12,267 nucleotides of DNA from DASWHX01 sp036397995. Its GTDB lineage: Bacteria; Bacteroidota; Bacteroidia; Cytophagales; Cyclobacteriaceae. The notes below the pieces were generated by a model that saw only the letters and a program-made list of their open reading frames with translations, did not search any database and was not told the origin of the DNA. Position numbers and translations under genes: made by a program. Every line of letters begins with the position of its first letter. The first letter of the stretch is position 1. Shown here in pieces: positions 1 to 7,700 of this stretch. The stretch lies in contig DASWHX010000191.1 of assembly GCA_036397995.1 (NCBI GenBank), forward strand, positions 1 through 12,267. Reading direction: 5' to 3'.

Positions 1-621
1 GTGGTTAAAGATTTCAATTTCGAATCATTGAGAAATGAGATTATCCCGATGGTTATTGTAAACCTTGAAGGAGAGTTCGGATTTTTTAGCCAGCTTTCCA
101 TAAGGATAGCCGGTGAAAGTACAAACGAAATCATTCCGGAAGTTGAAAGCATTTATAAAGAATTGAACCCGCAAAATCCATTCATTTACACATTCCTGGA
201 TGAAACGCTGGAGTGCCAATATTCTTCAGAATATACTTCGGGTAAGATGCTGGGCTTCTTTACAATAATCGCGATAGTGATTGCCTGCGTAGGACTATTC
301 GGGTTAGCTGCCTACTCCATCAGTCAGCGCACCAAGGAGATTGGTGTCCGAAAAGTTTTGGGCGCAAGCGTGAGGAGCATAACGCTTTTAATATTCAGCG
401 ATTTTGGGCGGTTGATCATGGCCGCTTTCATTATCGCGACTCCTGTGTCCTATTACGCCATGGACCGCTGGCTTGAAAGTTTCGCATACAAAACTTCTCT
501 TAATCCCTGGGTGTTTTTACTTGCAGGAATATTGGTGTTGTTTATTACGACAATTACCATTTCATACCAGTCTATTAGCGCGGCCACAGTGAATCCGGCA
601 AAAAGTCTCAAGTCAGAATAG
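1..621 (+). CDS. ABC transporter permease, FtsX/MacB fold (3' end only)
   Basis: This is the C-terminal part of an integral membrane subunit of the MacB/FtsX class, which works with an ABC ATPase in lipoprotein, peptide or drug export or in cell-envelope signalling. The 206 visible residues contain the end of an extracytoplasmic domain (about 1-80) and three membrane segments (about 84-107, 136-153 and 170-190). Between the first two lies the conserved cytoplasmic motif RTKEIGVRKVLGAS (110-123), the hallmark of the FtsX C-terminal domain. The reading frame is open to the first base of the window, and full family members are about 750-850 residues. The GTG at base 1 is therefore almost certainly internal and the gene begins upstream. 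It ends with TAG at 619-621. No ATPase partner is visible; it would have to lie upstream or elsewhere. The substrate cannot be told from this fragment. Confidence 0.9.
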   Translation: MVKDFNFESLRNEIIPMVIVNLEGEFGFFSQLSIRIAGESTNEIIPEVESIYKELNPQNPFIYTFLDETLECQYSSEYTSGKMLGFFTIIAIVIACVGLFGLAAYSISQRTKEIGVRKVLGASVRSITLLIFSDFGRLIMAAFIIATPVSYYAMDRWLESFAYKTSLNPWVFLLAGILVLFITTITISYQSISAATVNPAKSLKSE

Positions 622-755
622 AAAGTTGATTTTGGACGGAAGACAGATGTATTTTGAAAGAACCGGTGGCTATTGTTCAATGAAAAGAATAAAGTTATGT
701 TGTTTTAAGTATAACAAGTAATTGCAATTCATGTTTGATTTAAATTAAACCTGTC

Positions 756-1190
756 ATGAAACATCTAACTATTTTACTGGTATTGTTGAGTGCAACCACC
801 ATTTTTGCGCAAGACAATTAGTCGGCAAAAAAGGACATTGAATCCGTTATTACCAAAAGTTACATTGAACCCTTATACCTGTATGGCGATTTGGAGAAGA
901 TTAAAGAAGGGTTTCATGAAGAGTTCAGAATGAACGTCTTATATAATGGTGTTTACAGCATTCGAACCCGCGATGAGTGGATTGAGCGACTCAGGAATAA
1001 TTCCCTGGCTGGAAACGCGGTAAAAAAAACATACACCTGGGAGTTTAATTTGATTGATGTAGAAGACCAAACCGCCGTGGTAAAACTTACTGTAAATGAA
1101 GAAGGCAAACTTAAATATATTGATTACCTGACGCTTTATAAATTCGAAAATGGGTGGCGCGTAATTACAAAACAGTTTTCGATGTATTGA
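756..1190 (+). pseudogene. Secreted NTF2-like (putative lumazine-binding type) protein, interrupted by TAG
   Basis: Reading from ATG 756 gives a textbook signal peptide, MKHLTILLVLLSATTIFAQ, with likely cleavage just before or after the Gln. After D-N comes an in-frame TAG at 819-821, and the same frame then stays open to TGA at 1188-1190. The downstream part matches small Bacteroidota proteins of the NTF2-like superfamily: an N-terminal helix with YIEPLYLYGDLEKIKEGFHEEF, a middle TRDEWIERL, then strands ending in TLYKFENGWRVITKQF. Without the stop it would be a normal-sized 144-residue secreted protein of unknown ligand. One C-to-T change (CAG to TAG) explains the break. The first gene in the window also ends in TAG, so TAG reads as a normal stop here. 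A TTG at 891 could restart translation but would give a leaderless protein lacking helix 1. A sequencing error remains possible. Confidence 0.72.
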
Positions 1191-1263
1191 AATCCTGCAA
1201 TTAATCCGCGCCTGACCTTCCAATTTTCTTCATGATTTCATCCTGAATTCATTTCAGGATCAT

Positions 1264-1285
1264 AGCAATTAGCAATTGCTTTTTT
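1264..1285 (+). terminator. Terminator-like hairpin with T tract
   Basis: AGCAATT (1264-1270) pairs perfectly with AATTGCT (1274-1280) across a 3-base loop, and a run of six T (1280-1285) follows. The form is that of an intrinsic terminator for the NTF2-like gene ending at 1190, although the stem is AT-rich and weak. A second perfect hairpin lies just before it: ATCCTGAA (1240-1247) and TTCAGGAT (1253-1260) with a 5-base loop and no T tract. The two stems may act together. Confidence 0.45.
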
Positions 1286-1330
1286 GCTGAGGTGGTTATT
1301 GTTTACAAGCTAGGCCAGTTTTAGCATTCT

Positions 1331-1417
1331 GCTAACGTTTTGGGTTTGTTTAGTGGCGGATAAATCCGGAGGATCTGTACGCCTATACGGAAATAATTAG
1401 ACAAATCCGGCGTTGGC
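1331..1417. repeat. Long imperfect palindrome between the NTF2-like pseudogene and higA
   Basis: GCTAACGT (1331-1338) can pair with GCGTTGGC (1410-1417) over all 8 positions if two G-T pairs are allowed. Just inside, GGGTTTGTTTA (1342-1352) pairs with TAGACAAATCC (1398-1408) over 11 positions with two G-T pairs. The 45-base apical part holds a small hairpin, CGGA/TCCG. The element ends 13 bases past the higA stop codon. It could be a folded 3' RNA element of the higBA transcript, a terminator without a T tract, or a recombination site of a folded-hairpin type. The terminal AAC and GTT cores recall integron attC sites, but the full RYYYAAC and GTTRRRY consensus is not met. Confidence 0.5.
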
Positions 1418-1429
1418 GGTTTGTGCCGT

Positions 1430-1792
1430 TTAGTAGGCCTGAATTAAAACATCTGTCGGAATGTTCAACTTGTCGTGGAGTTGTCTAATCATATCCAACG
1501 ATAGCTTTCTCTTCTTACTCAGTATTTCACTTGCTCTACTTTTGAGTCCAATGACTTTTGCTAAATCTGTCTGAGTATAACCAAGTTGCTCCATTCTGAA
1601 TTTTATCGCTTCAATTGGGTCAGGCAAGTCAATTGGGAAATGTTCGTTTTCGTATTGGTCAATCAATATTCCCAATATCTCAAGTTCGTCACCTTCCTTA
1701 GTTCCTTTCTTAGCGTCAAAAATTAACTCAAGTCTGTCCAACGCTTGTTGGTAGTCCTTTTTAGTCTTAATTGGTTTTAAGTTCATAGTCAT
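1430..1792 (-). CDS. higA: HigA-type antitoxin, helix-turn-helix protein
   Basis: This is the antitoxin of a type II toxin-antitoxin pair. It binds and neutralises HigB and normally represses its own operon. The 120-residue protein has an acidic N-terminal helical half (about 1-58, with the run of D and E in DAKKGTKEGDELEILGILID) and a C-terminal Xre/Cro-type HTH (about 60-118). The HTH holds the recognisable stretch LGYTQTDLAKVIGLKSRASE, followed by ILSKKRKLS. This matches the HigA family (COG5499) in length and layout. The ATG at 1792-1790 overlaps the TGA stop of the toxin gene by one base (TGATG), which points to translational coupling. A TTG one codon upstream and an ATG two codons downstream (1786-1784) are less likely alternatives. 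The order is toxin first, as is usual for higBA. The antitoxin is intact. Confidence 0.92.
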   Translation of the reverse strand: MTMNLKPIKTKKDYQQALDRLELIFDAKKGTKEGDELEILGILIDQYENEHFPIDLPDPIEAIKFRMEQLGYTQTDLAKVIGLKSRASEILSKKRKLSLDMIRQLHDKLNIPTDVLIQAY

Positions 1793-2085
1793 CAAATTTT
1801 ATTCGCGTCAATCCTGTCGTATTCTTTATGAGTCCCAATAAATCGTATCCACATCATTTGATAATGAAAATTAATTTTAACAATTAGTCGGTATTTGTTT
1901 CCTTTCAGGTTAAAAACAACTCTATTATTCCCGAGAACACTTGCTGATGGGTACTCTTTCTTTATTTCATTGGTATTTTTCCACTCACTCTTTTCAGCTT
2001 CTCGATACCAGGATTTAAGCTGTTGTTCGCAGTCCGAATGTTTAGCCCAAAACTCTCGCAGTATTTTCTTAGCAATAACTCTCAA
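1792..2085 (-). CDS. higB: HigB-type mRNA-interferase toxin
   Basis: This is a RelE-superfamily toxin of the HigB_toxin family. Such toxins cleave mRNA at the ribosome when not bound by the antitoxin. The 97 residues match family length. Characteristic stretches are REFWAKHSD (10-18), SWYREAEKSEW (25-35), NNRVVFNLKGNKYRLIVKIN (53-72) and IRFIGTHKEYDRIDA (80-94), including the conserved IGTHxEYD end. The start is TTG at 2085-2083. An in-frame TAA two codons upstream rules out a longer protein, and MRVIAKKILREFW is the usual family N-terminus, so the rare start codon appears real. A weak start may help keep toxin levels below antitoxin levels. The stop overlaps the higA ATG by one base. Nothing indicates inactivation. 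Confidence 0.92.
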   Translation of the reverse strand: MRVIAKKILREFWAKHSDCEQQLKSWYREAEKSEWKNTNEIKKEYPSASVLGNNRVVFNLKGNKYRLIVKINFHYQMMWIRFIGTHKEYDRIDANKI

Positions 2086-2100
2086 GTCTTAATGTTTTGT

Positions 2101-2131
2101 CAAAGGTAGGGAAGAGTTCCCGTATTGGGAA
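2101..2131 (-). promoter_or_regulatory. higBA promoter -7 box with overlapping palindromic operator candidate
   Basis: Read on the minus strand, 2108-2101 is TACCTTTG, a full match to the Bacteroidota -7 consensus TAnnTTTG, 15 bases before the higB TTG, so the leader would be very short. No clear -33 TTTG is visible. Directly upstream of the box, three 5-base blocks alternate on the plus strand: GGGAA (2109-2113), TTCCC (2117-2121) and GGGAA (2127-2131). They form two overlapping inverted repeats with 3- and 5-base gaps. HigA proteins commonly repress their own promoter through such palindromes, so this is a plausible operator. Function is inferred from position and symmetry only. Confidence 0.55.
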
Positions 2132-2175
2132 ATTTTATTTGATAAAAAATCTGCTTTTTTTTGGTCGTGCAATTG

Positions 2176-3510
2176 TCATTCCGGTTTCAAAGAATCAGGT
2201 ATTGTGAAATAAAAAGTTGCACCCTCCTTCACGATTGACTCCGCCCAAACTTTACCCTTATGACGTTCTACTATCCTCTTAACCAGGGCAAGCCCGACAC
2301 CAGTACCTTCAAATTCTGATTGTTTGTGAAGTCTTTGAAATGCCCCAAATAATTTGTCTGAATATTTCATATCAAAGCCAGCTCCATTGTCTTTTACATA
2401 ATAAGTTCTGCCGGCGTTCCGGGTAATTGTCCCGACTTCAACTTGGGCTTTTTCTTTTTTGCCCGAATATTTAATAGCATTGCTGAATATGTTAATCCAC
2501 ACTTGCCGAAAGAGATTTATGTCAATATTTGCCCGTCCCAATTCTTTCCAAACGATCTCAACTTCAGGATTCCCTGCTTGTTTTAGAACTTCATTCCAGA
2601 TTGGTTTAACGAATAATTCCATATCTACTGTTGTTCTGGTAAGTGTGTCCCGGTTAACTTTTGACAAATTAAGCAGGTCATCTATTAACTTTTCCATCGT
2701 TAATGAATTGCTAATAATAATAGCAATCAGCCTGTTGCCATCAGGGGTTAAATGAGGACCCTGTGATTTTTTCAAAATCTCCGCGTAACCTGCAATCGTG
2801 CGCAAAGGCGCTCTCAAATCATGAGATACCGACGAGCTGAATGATTCCAATTCAGCATTTGCCTTTCTTGTAGATAACTCAGCCGCTTTTATTTTCCCTT
2901 CTGTTTCAAATCGCAACTTAAGTGTCCTGTTTACCTTAATTATGAGGAAGGTCATTAAGAGTAAAATAAAAGTTACGAGCAGGAGGAATGTAAAAGCAAA
3001 TTGTCGGAACCAGACGCCAGCTTTGATGGACCTGTCCTTGATTAAAAGATTTTCTTCAGCCTGGATTCTATTCACCAATATAATAATTGACCTTGCAAGT
3101 TCACCAATTACACTTGCCCCGGCAGAATCCGGTTCAGTAGACATTTTAATTTGATGAATTAAAGAGTTTGCAAGAATTTGTAATTCGCTAATTTTTTCTT
3201 TATTTATTTCGTCCTTGGTTAAAGAAATGATAGCTCTCATATTTTCACTGAACGAAATTGTTAATTCTTTAAGAGAGGTTATGGAATTATTATTTTCATC
3301 AATTTTGAAGTCAGTTGAGACACTTTCAATTTGACTAACCAATGCACTGCTTCTTTCCAGGTTAAACATTAATTCCCGGGCACGGGAGCCCCACTCAACG
3401 GTATCCAGAAATCCTTTAAAAAATAAGAGAGATATCGCAGCGAGAAGAAAAAGAATAATAATAGAGGTGGTGAAACCTATAAGAATTTTTCGATGGAGAT
3501 AGAGTCTCAT
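2176..3510 (-). CDS. Membrane-bound sensor histidine kinase, orphan
   Basis: This 444-residue two-component sensor has a membrane segment at about 10-31, an extracytoplasmic helical sensor region (about 32-168, similar in style to CHASE3 or four-helix sensor domains), a second membrane segment at about 171-191 and a short coiled linker. The HisKA domain follows, with SVSHDLRAPLRTIAGY and phospho-acceptor His230. The HATPase domain has an N box (NIFSNAIKYS, N340/N344), a G1 box (DNGAGFD, from D374), an F box (LFGAFQRLHK) and a G2 box (EGTGVGLALVKRIVERHKGK, 401-420). All catalytic motifs look intact. No response regulator is encoded in the window, so it probably phosphorylates a partner encoded elsewhere. 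The ligand is unknown. It starts with ATG at 3510-3508, inside one copy of an 18-bp direct repeat. The gene lies upstream of higBA on the same strand, separated by 90 bp. Confidence 0.9.
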   Translation of the reverse strand: MRLYLHRKILIGFTTSIIILFLLAAISLLFFKGFLDTVEWGSRARELMFNLERSSALVSQIESVSTDFKIDENNNSITSLKELTISFSENMRAIISLTKDEINKEKISELQILANSLIHQIKMSTEPDSAGASVIGELARSIIILVNRIQAEENLLIKDRSIKAGVWFRQFAFTFLLLVTFILLLMTFLIIKVNRTLKLRFETEGKIKAAELSTRKANAELESFSSSVSHDLRAPLRTIAGYAEILKKSQGPHLTPDGNRLIAIIISNSLTMEKLIDDLLNLSKVNRDTLTRTTVDMELFVKPIWNEVLKQAGNPEVEIVWKELGRANIDINLFRQVWINIFSNAIKYSGKKEKAQVEVGTITRNAGRTYYVKDNGAGFDMKYSDKLFGAFQRLHKQSEFEGTGVGLALVKRIVERHKGKVWAESIVKEGATFYFTIPDSLKPE

Positions 3511-3574
3511 AAAGTATTAATACATTTAATGTAGTTAATAAAAAATCAAAACATTTTCATAAAGTATTAATACA
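3507..3574. repeat. Two exact 18-bp direct repeats 50 bp apart at the kinase start
   Basis: TCATAAAGTATTAATACA occurs at 3507-3524 and again, identical, at 3557-3574. Each copy holds the perfect 10-bp palindrome GTATTAATAC (3514-3523 and 3564-3573), so the symmetric centres are exactly 50 bp apart, close to five helical turns. The first copy includes the ATG of the histidine kinase gene. A third, different palindrome, GTAAATTTAC, lies at 3622-3631. The arrangement fits either a paired operator for a dimeric regulator or a small duplication that copied the start region. Confidence 0.6.
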
Positions 3575-3893
3575 ATATGCCAATTTAATATTCCCACAGG
3601 ATACAATAAATTGAACGTATAGTAAATTTACCAAAGTAATAATCAAATAAGACTATTAATGTTAGCCATGTAAGTTAGAATTCATAATTACAGTTTTTTG
3701 TAGTTCTCCGTAATTTTTATCATATTTTTTCTTTGCAGGTTTCAGTTACGGGTGATTAAATAATCGACATGCTTAATCCGTTGGCATCAATGAAGGAGTA
3801 AACAGCATACTTCTTACAGAATGGTATTGATGCCAAATTGATGTTATACAAAATTTGAACTATCCTTATTTAGTCATAATTGAATAGATCAAA
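3511..3893. other. Divergent intergenic region between the kinase and the ABC operon
   Basis: These 383 bases separate two divergent genes and must hold both promoters. I see no coding frame that resembles a protein and no RNA gene. What can be seen is the 50-bp-spaced repeat pair, the palindrome GTAAATTTAC at 3622-3631 and the inverted repeat at 3781-3836. On the plus strand, TTTCTTTGC near 3728-3736 differs at one base from the Bacteroidota -7 consensus TAnnTTTGC, but it has no well-spaced -33 partner, so it is only a weak candidate for the ABC operon promoter. Confidence 0.5.
3781..3836. repeat. 11-bp perfect inverted repeat upstream of the ABC operon
   Basis: TTGGCATCAAT (3781-3791) and ATTGATGCCAA (3826-3836) are exact reverse complements separated by 34 bases. 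The right arm is followed at once by a second ATTGATG (3837-3843 reads attgatg), so part of the arm is repeated in tandem. The right arm ends 57 bases before the GTG of the ATPase gene, so the repeat could lie in its leader RNA or be a looping operator. No T tract follows, so it is unlikely to be a terminator. Confidence 0.55.
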
Positions 3894-4790
3894 GTGAAAT
3901 TGGTAATAGAAAATCTGAGTAAGACATATCCTGGAAACATCCAGGCACTGGTAAACATTAACATAGAAGTTGATCAGGGACTCTTTGGTATACTTGGCCC
4001 TAATGGAGCCGGAAAATCTACGTTAATGCGTACTATTGCTACGCTCCAGGAGCCTGATATTGGATCAATTCATTTAGATGACATTAATGTGCTAACTGAG
4101 AAAACAAAAGTGAGAAAAATACTCGGTTACTTACCTCAGGAATTTGGTGTTTACCCAAATCTAACAGCAAATAACATGCTTAACCATATTGCGGTGCTTA
4201 AAGGAGTCACGATACGCGGAGAAAGGAAAGAACTTGTAGATGCTCTTCTGCACAAGGTTAATCTTTGGACTTACAAAAACAAAAATATGGGGACATTCTC
4301 GAACGGGATGAAACAGCGTTTTGGAATTGCTCAGGCGTTGATCGGCGATCCAACATTAATAATTGTTGATGAACCGACCGCTGGACTTGATCCCGCGGAA
4401 AGAAACCGATTTTTGAATCTCCTTTCCGAGCTGGGTGAAAATGTAATAGTAATTCTTTCCACCCACATAGTTGATGATGTAAAAGAACTCTGCTCACGGA
4501 TGGCGATTATAAGCGAAGGCAGGTTGCTTTACATTGGAAGTCCTGGTCATGCCATTAGCGAATTGAACGGTAAAGTGTGGAGCAGATTTGTCGAAAAGTC
4601 TGAATTGCCAGAGTTTAGATTAAGTATGAATATACTTTTTGAAAAGTTAATTGCAGGAAAGCAGGGAATTCATGTTTTGAGTGATGAAAAACCGGGTCCT
4701 GAATTTTGGCAGGTACAGGCAGGGCTTGAAGATGTTTATTTTGCCCATTTACTTAGAGCTGGGGAGCAAACATCACAACTTATGAATTGA
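3894..4790 (+). CDS. ABC transporter ATP-binding protein
   Basis: This is the cytoplasmic ATPase that powers the permease encoded just downstream. The 298 residues show Walker A GPNGAGKST (35-43), Q-loop Gln82 in LGYLPQEFG, signature FSNGMKQR (135-142), Walker B LIIVDE (155-160, catalytic Glu160), D-loop AGLD and switch His191 in STH. The first signature glycine (LSGGQ-type) is Asn137, unusual but not clearly disabling because the Ser and the second Gly remain. An accessory C-terminal part (about 215-298) has the GxP and FWQVQAGLEDVYFAHL pattern of ABC-2 ATPases. The GTG start gives MKLVIENLSKTYPG, the normal family N-terminus; no ATG lies closer. The stop is four bases before the ATG of the permease gene, so the two are surely cotranscribed. 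The transported substrate is unknown. Confidence 0.93.
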   Translation: MKLVIENLSKTYPGNIQALVNINIEVDQGLFGILGPNGAGKSTLMRTIATLQEPDIGSIHLDDINVLTEKTKVRKILGYLPQEFGVYPNLTANNMLNHIAVLKGVTIRGERKELVDALLHKVNLWTYKNKNMGTFSNGMKQRFGIAQALIGDPTLIIVDEPTAGLDPAERNRFLNLLSELGENVIVILSTHIVDDVKELCSRMAIISEGRLLYIGSPGHAISELNGKVWSRFVEKSELPEFRLSMNILFEKLIAGKQGIHVLSDEKPGPEFWQVQAGLEDVYFAHLLRAGEQTSQLMN

Positions 4791-4794
4791 TAAA

Positions 4795-7700
4795 ATGTTC
4801 ACAGAATTCTTCTTCTTCGAACTAAAGTATCGTTTCGCGAGGAAAATAACTTATATATATTTTGTCTTGATTTTTGTGCTCAGCTTTTTAATTGTAACCA
4901 GCCCTACACTTAAAATTGCCGGAGCTGTTGGCCAAACCGCCGCCAACTCACCATATACGATTGCCTTACTTCAATCCATTTTATCTTTTGTATTTACAAT
5001 CATTACTTCTGCATTCATTAGTGTTGCAATTATCCGGGATTTTGAGCACAACACCAGCGGGATCATTTTTACTACTCCCCTTTCAAAATTTGGTTATTTA
5101 TTTGGTCGCTTCTCAGGGTCCGTAGTTATAGTAATTCTGGTACAAACTGCAATTAGTTTCGGATTTATGGCAGGATTTGCCGTTGGAGAATACCTGCCCT
5201 GGGATGTTGCATGGATTAACAGGAAATTACTTCCCTTTAATTTGCTCCACTTTGTTCAGCCATTTTTACTTTTTACAGTAACGAATATTTTTATTACGGG
5301 TGCATTATTTTTTTCAAGCGGGTCGCTTGGCAGAAGACCATTGTTTATTTATATGCAGGGTGTTCTTCTGGTTATCGTATATCAGATTGGATATAATTTG
5401 ATGGGTAACCTCAGGATGGAAAAATGGGTTGCAATTCTGGATCCCTTCGGGGTAAATACATTTCAATTTGTAACAAGGTATTGGACGCCGGTCGAACAAA
5501 ACGCCATGCTTATTTCCCTCGATGGCACTTTCCTGGTTAACCGCATAATCTGGATTGCTTTGGGCTTATTATCGCTCTTATTTACCTATTTCCGGTTCTC
5601 TTTTCATAAGAAAAGCCTGGCGTTCTCAACACCAGGGAAAGAAAAAAAAATGAGTGTTCTTCCAAATGCAATTTCACTAATTATCCCAAAGGTCAGGAAG
5701 ACTATAAATTTGAAAACATATTGGGTTCAATTTACAAGGTTAACACTTGATCACTTTAGAATGATTTGGAAGGAACGACCCTTCCTGATCATCATGGCCA
5801 GCGGTGCCCTGGTTATAATAGCAAATGCTTTGAAAATCACCTCAGTCTATGGTACACCCATTTATCCTACTACCAGCGAAATTCTTTCATTGTTGGGTTC
5901 ATTCAATCTATTTTTCATTATCATAATGATTTTTTACTCGGGAGAATTGATCTGGAAAGAGCGCAGTTCCAAAGTAAATTTAATCGTCGACTCACTACCG
6001 GTTCCTACCGGAATCAATTTGTTTGCCAAGATCTGTTCCATAACATTGATCTATATTTCCTTGTTTATTTTACTTACCCTTTCGGGAATAACTATACAAA
6101 TAATTCAGGGATATTATGAATTCGAGTTATCCGCATACTTCTATACTCTTTATGTAGACAGATTAACCTCCCTTTTCCTTTTTACCGTGCTTGTTTTTTT
6201 TATTCAAATTGTCATTAATAACAGATACATGGGATTTGCGGTTTGCATCCTCGTTGTCGTGTTCAGATCGTATATGGGAAGATTGGGTATCGAAAGCGGC
6301 CTTTTGCAATATGCCGGCGGAAGTCTTGGAATTTTTTCCGAAATGAACTTATACGGACATTTTGTTGAGCCATTTACATGGCTCAGAACTTACTGGTCGG
6401 CTTTTGCCGGATCGCTGACTGCCATTTGCGTTTTATTTTACTTGCGCGGATATGACAATTCACTTGGCAGCAGGTTAAAAGTGGCTGTGTCCCGAGTTAA
6501 AGGTCCGATCATGGTATTCTCTCTAATTTCACTTATCGTATTTATATTATCTGGATTTTACATCAGATATAACGTCTCAAGATTAAACCGTTTTGATCAT
6601 TCGGATAATTTGAAGTCCTGGAAGGCTGAGTACGAAGTGAAATTGAAAAAATTTCAGTACCTCAATCAACCAAAGATAATTAATACCGTCTTAAATGTGA
6701 GCATAAATCCAGCATCACGCGATTTCATTATTGATGGAAATTATACCTTAATTAACAATTCATCACATGTAATAAATGAGCTGCATATTAGCAAAAGCTC
6801 TGATCCTAATATTTTAATTGAGAAGGTCAGTTTTGACAAAGATTTTTCTTTAGTGAAGAAACATGATAATCTGGGCTTTGCAATATACCAACTCGCACAG
6901 CCGCTGTTACCTGGTGCAAGTATGAATATGGGTTTCAGAGTTTCTTTTATCACCAAAGGGTTTGTAAACGGTGCAACTAACCTTGATATAGTCTATAATG
7001 GTACTTTTATTTCCAATGATTATCTCCCCGGGTTAGGATATAACAGCGCAGTTGAATTAACTGAAAAGGACGATCGGGAAGATTTTAACTTGCCGAAACT
7101 GCAATTAACATCTTCTGGCAATAACAAACAGATTGGAATTTTTGGCAATGATGCGGATATGATAAACCTCGACATCACTGTGAGTACTTCGTCTGATCAA
7201 CTTGTTGTTGGCCCGGGGAAACTAAAAGCTAAATGGAGCGAAGGAAGCAAACTCTTTTACCACTATGTTACAACGCGGCCCATTTCCAACTATTATGCAA
7301 TAGTATCAGGCAACTACAAGGTAATTGAGGATAATTGGAAAGGAGTAAATCTTGAAATCTATTATCACCCTGAACACTTAAATAACGTTGGTGGGATGAT
7401 GATGGCCCTTAAAGAGTCGATGAATTATTATACAAGTAATTTTGGGTCTTATCAAAATGATAATTTGAGGATTGTTGAGCTTCCAAGGTATAAATCCCAT
7501 GCGCAATCATTAGCTACCACAATTACCTTCTCTGAAGCAATTGAATTTGTCTCAAGAGTTAAAGATCGGAACATTGATTTGGATATAGTTTCGTTTGTTA
7601 CCGCGAATGAAACTGCAAGTCAATGGTGGAAACATAATATCTCAATTGCAGACACTCAGGGAATGAAACTGATCTCTGAGGGAATAGGAAGGTATTCATC

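Noticed and set aside
1..621. Treating the GTG at base 1 as a real start of a 206-residue protein
   Set aside because: The residues before the first membrane segment look like the tail of a periplasmic domain and the FtsX family is much longer, so the frame continues upstream.
891..1190. Annotating the NTF2-like remnant as an intact 99-residue gene from TTG 891
   Set aside because: The same frame continues upstream through family-like residues to a clear signal peptide at 756, with only one TAG between them.
1331..1417. Calling this element a true integron attC site
   Set aside because: The 7-base cores do not fit RYYYAAC and GTTRRRY, no integrase gene is present and several pairs are G-T, so it is kept only as a structural resemblance.
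2132..2175. A/T-rich run (six A, GCTGA-type loop, eight T) as a terminator for the histidine kinase
   Set aside because: The stem would consist only of A-T pairs and is not followed by a clean T tract on the minus strand, so it cannot be told apart from base composition.
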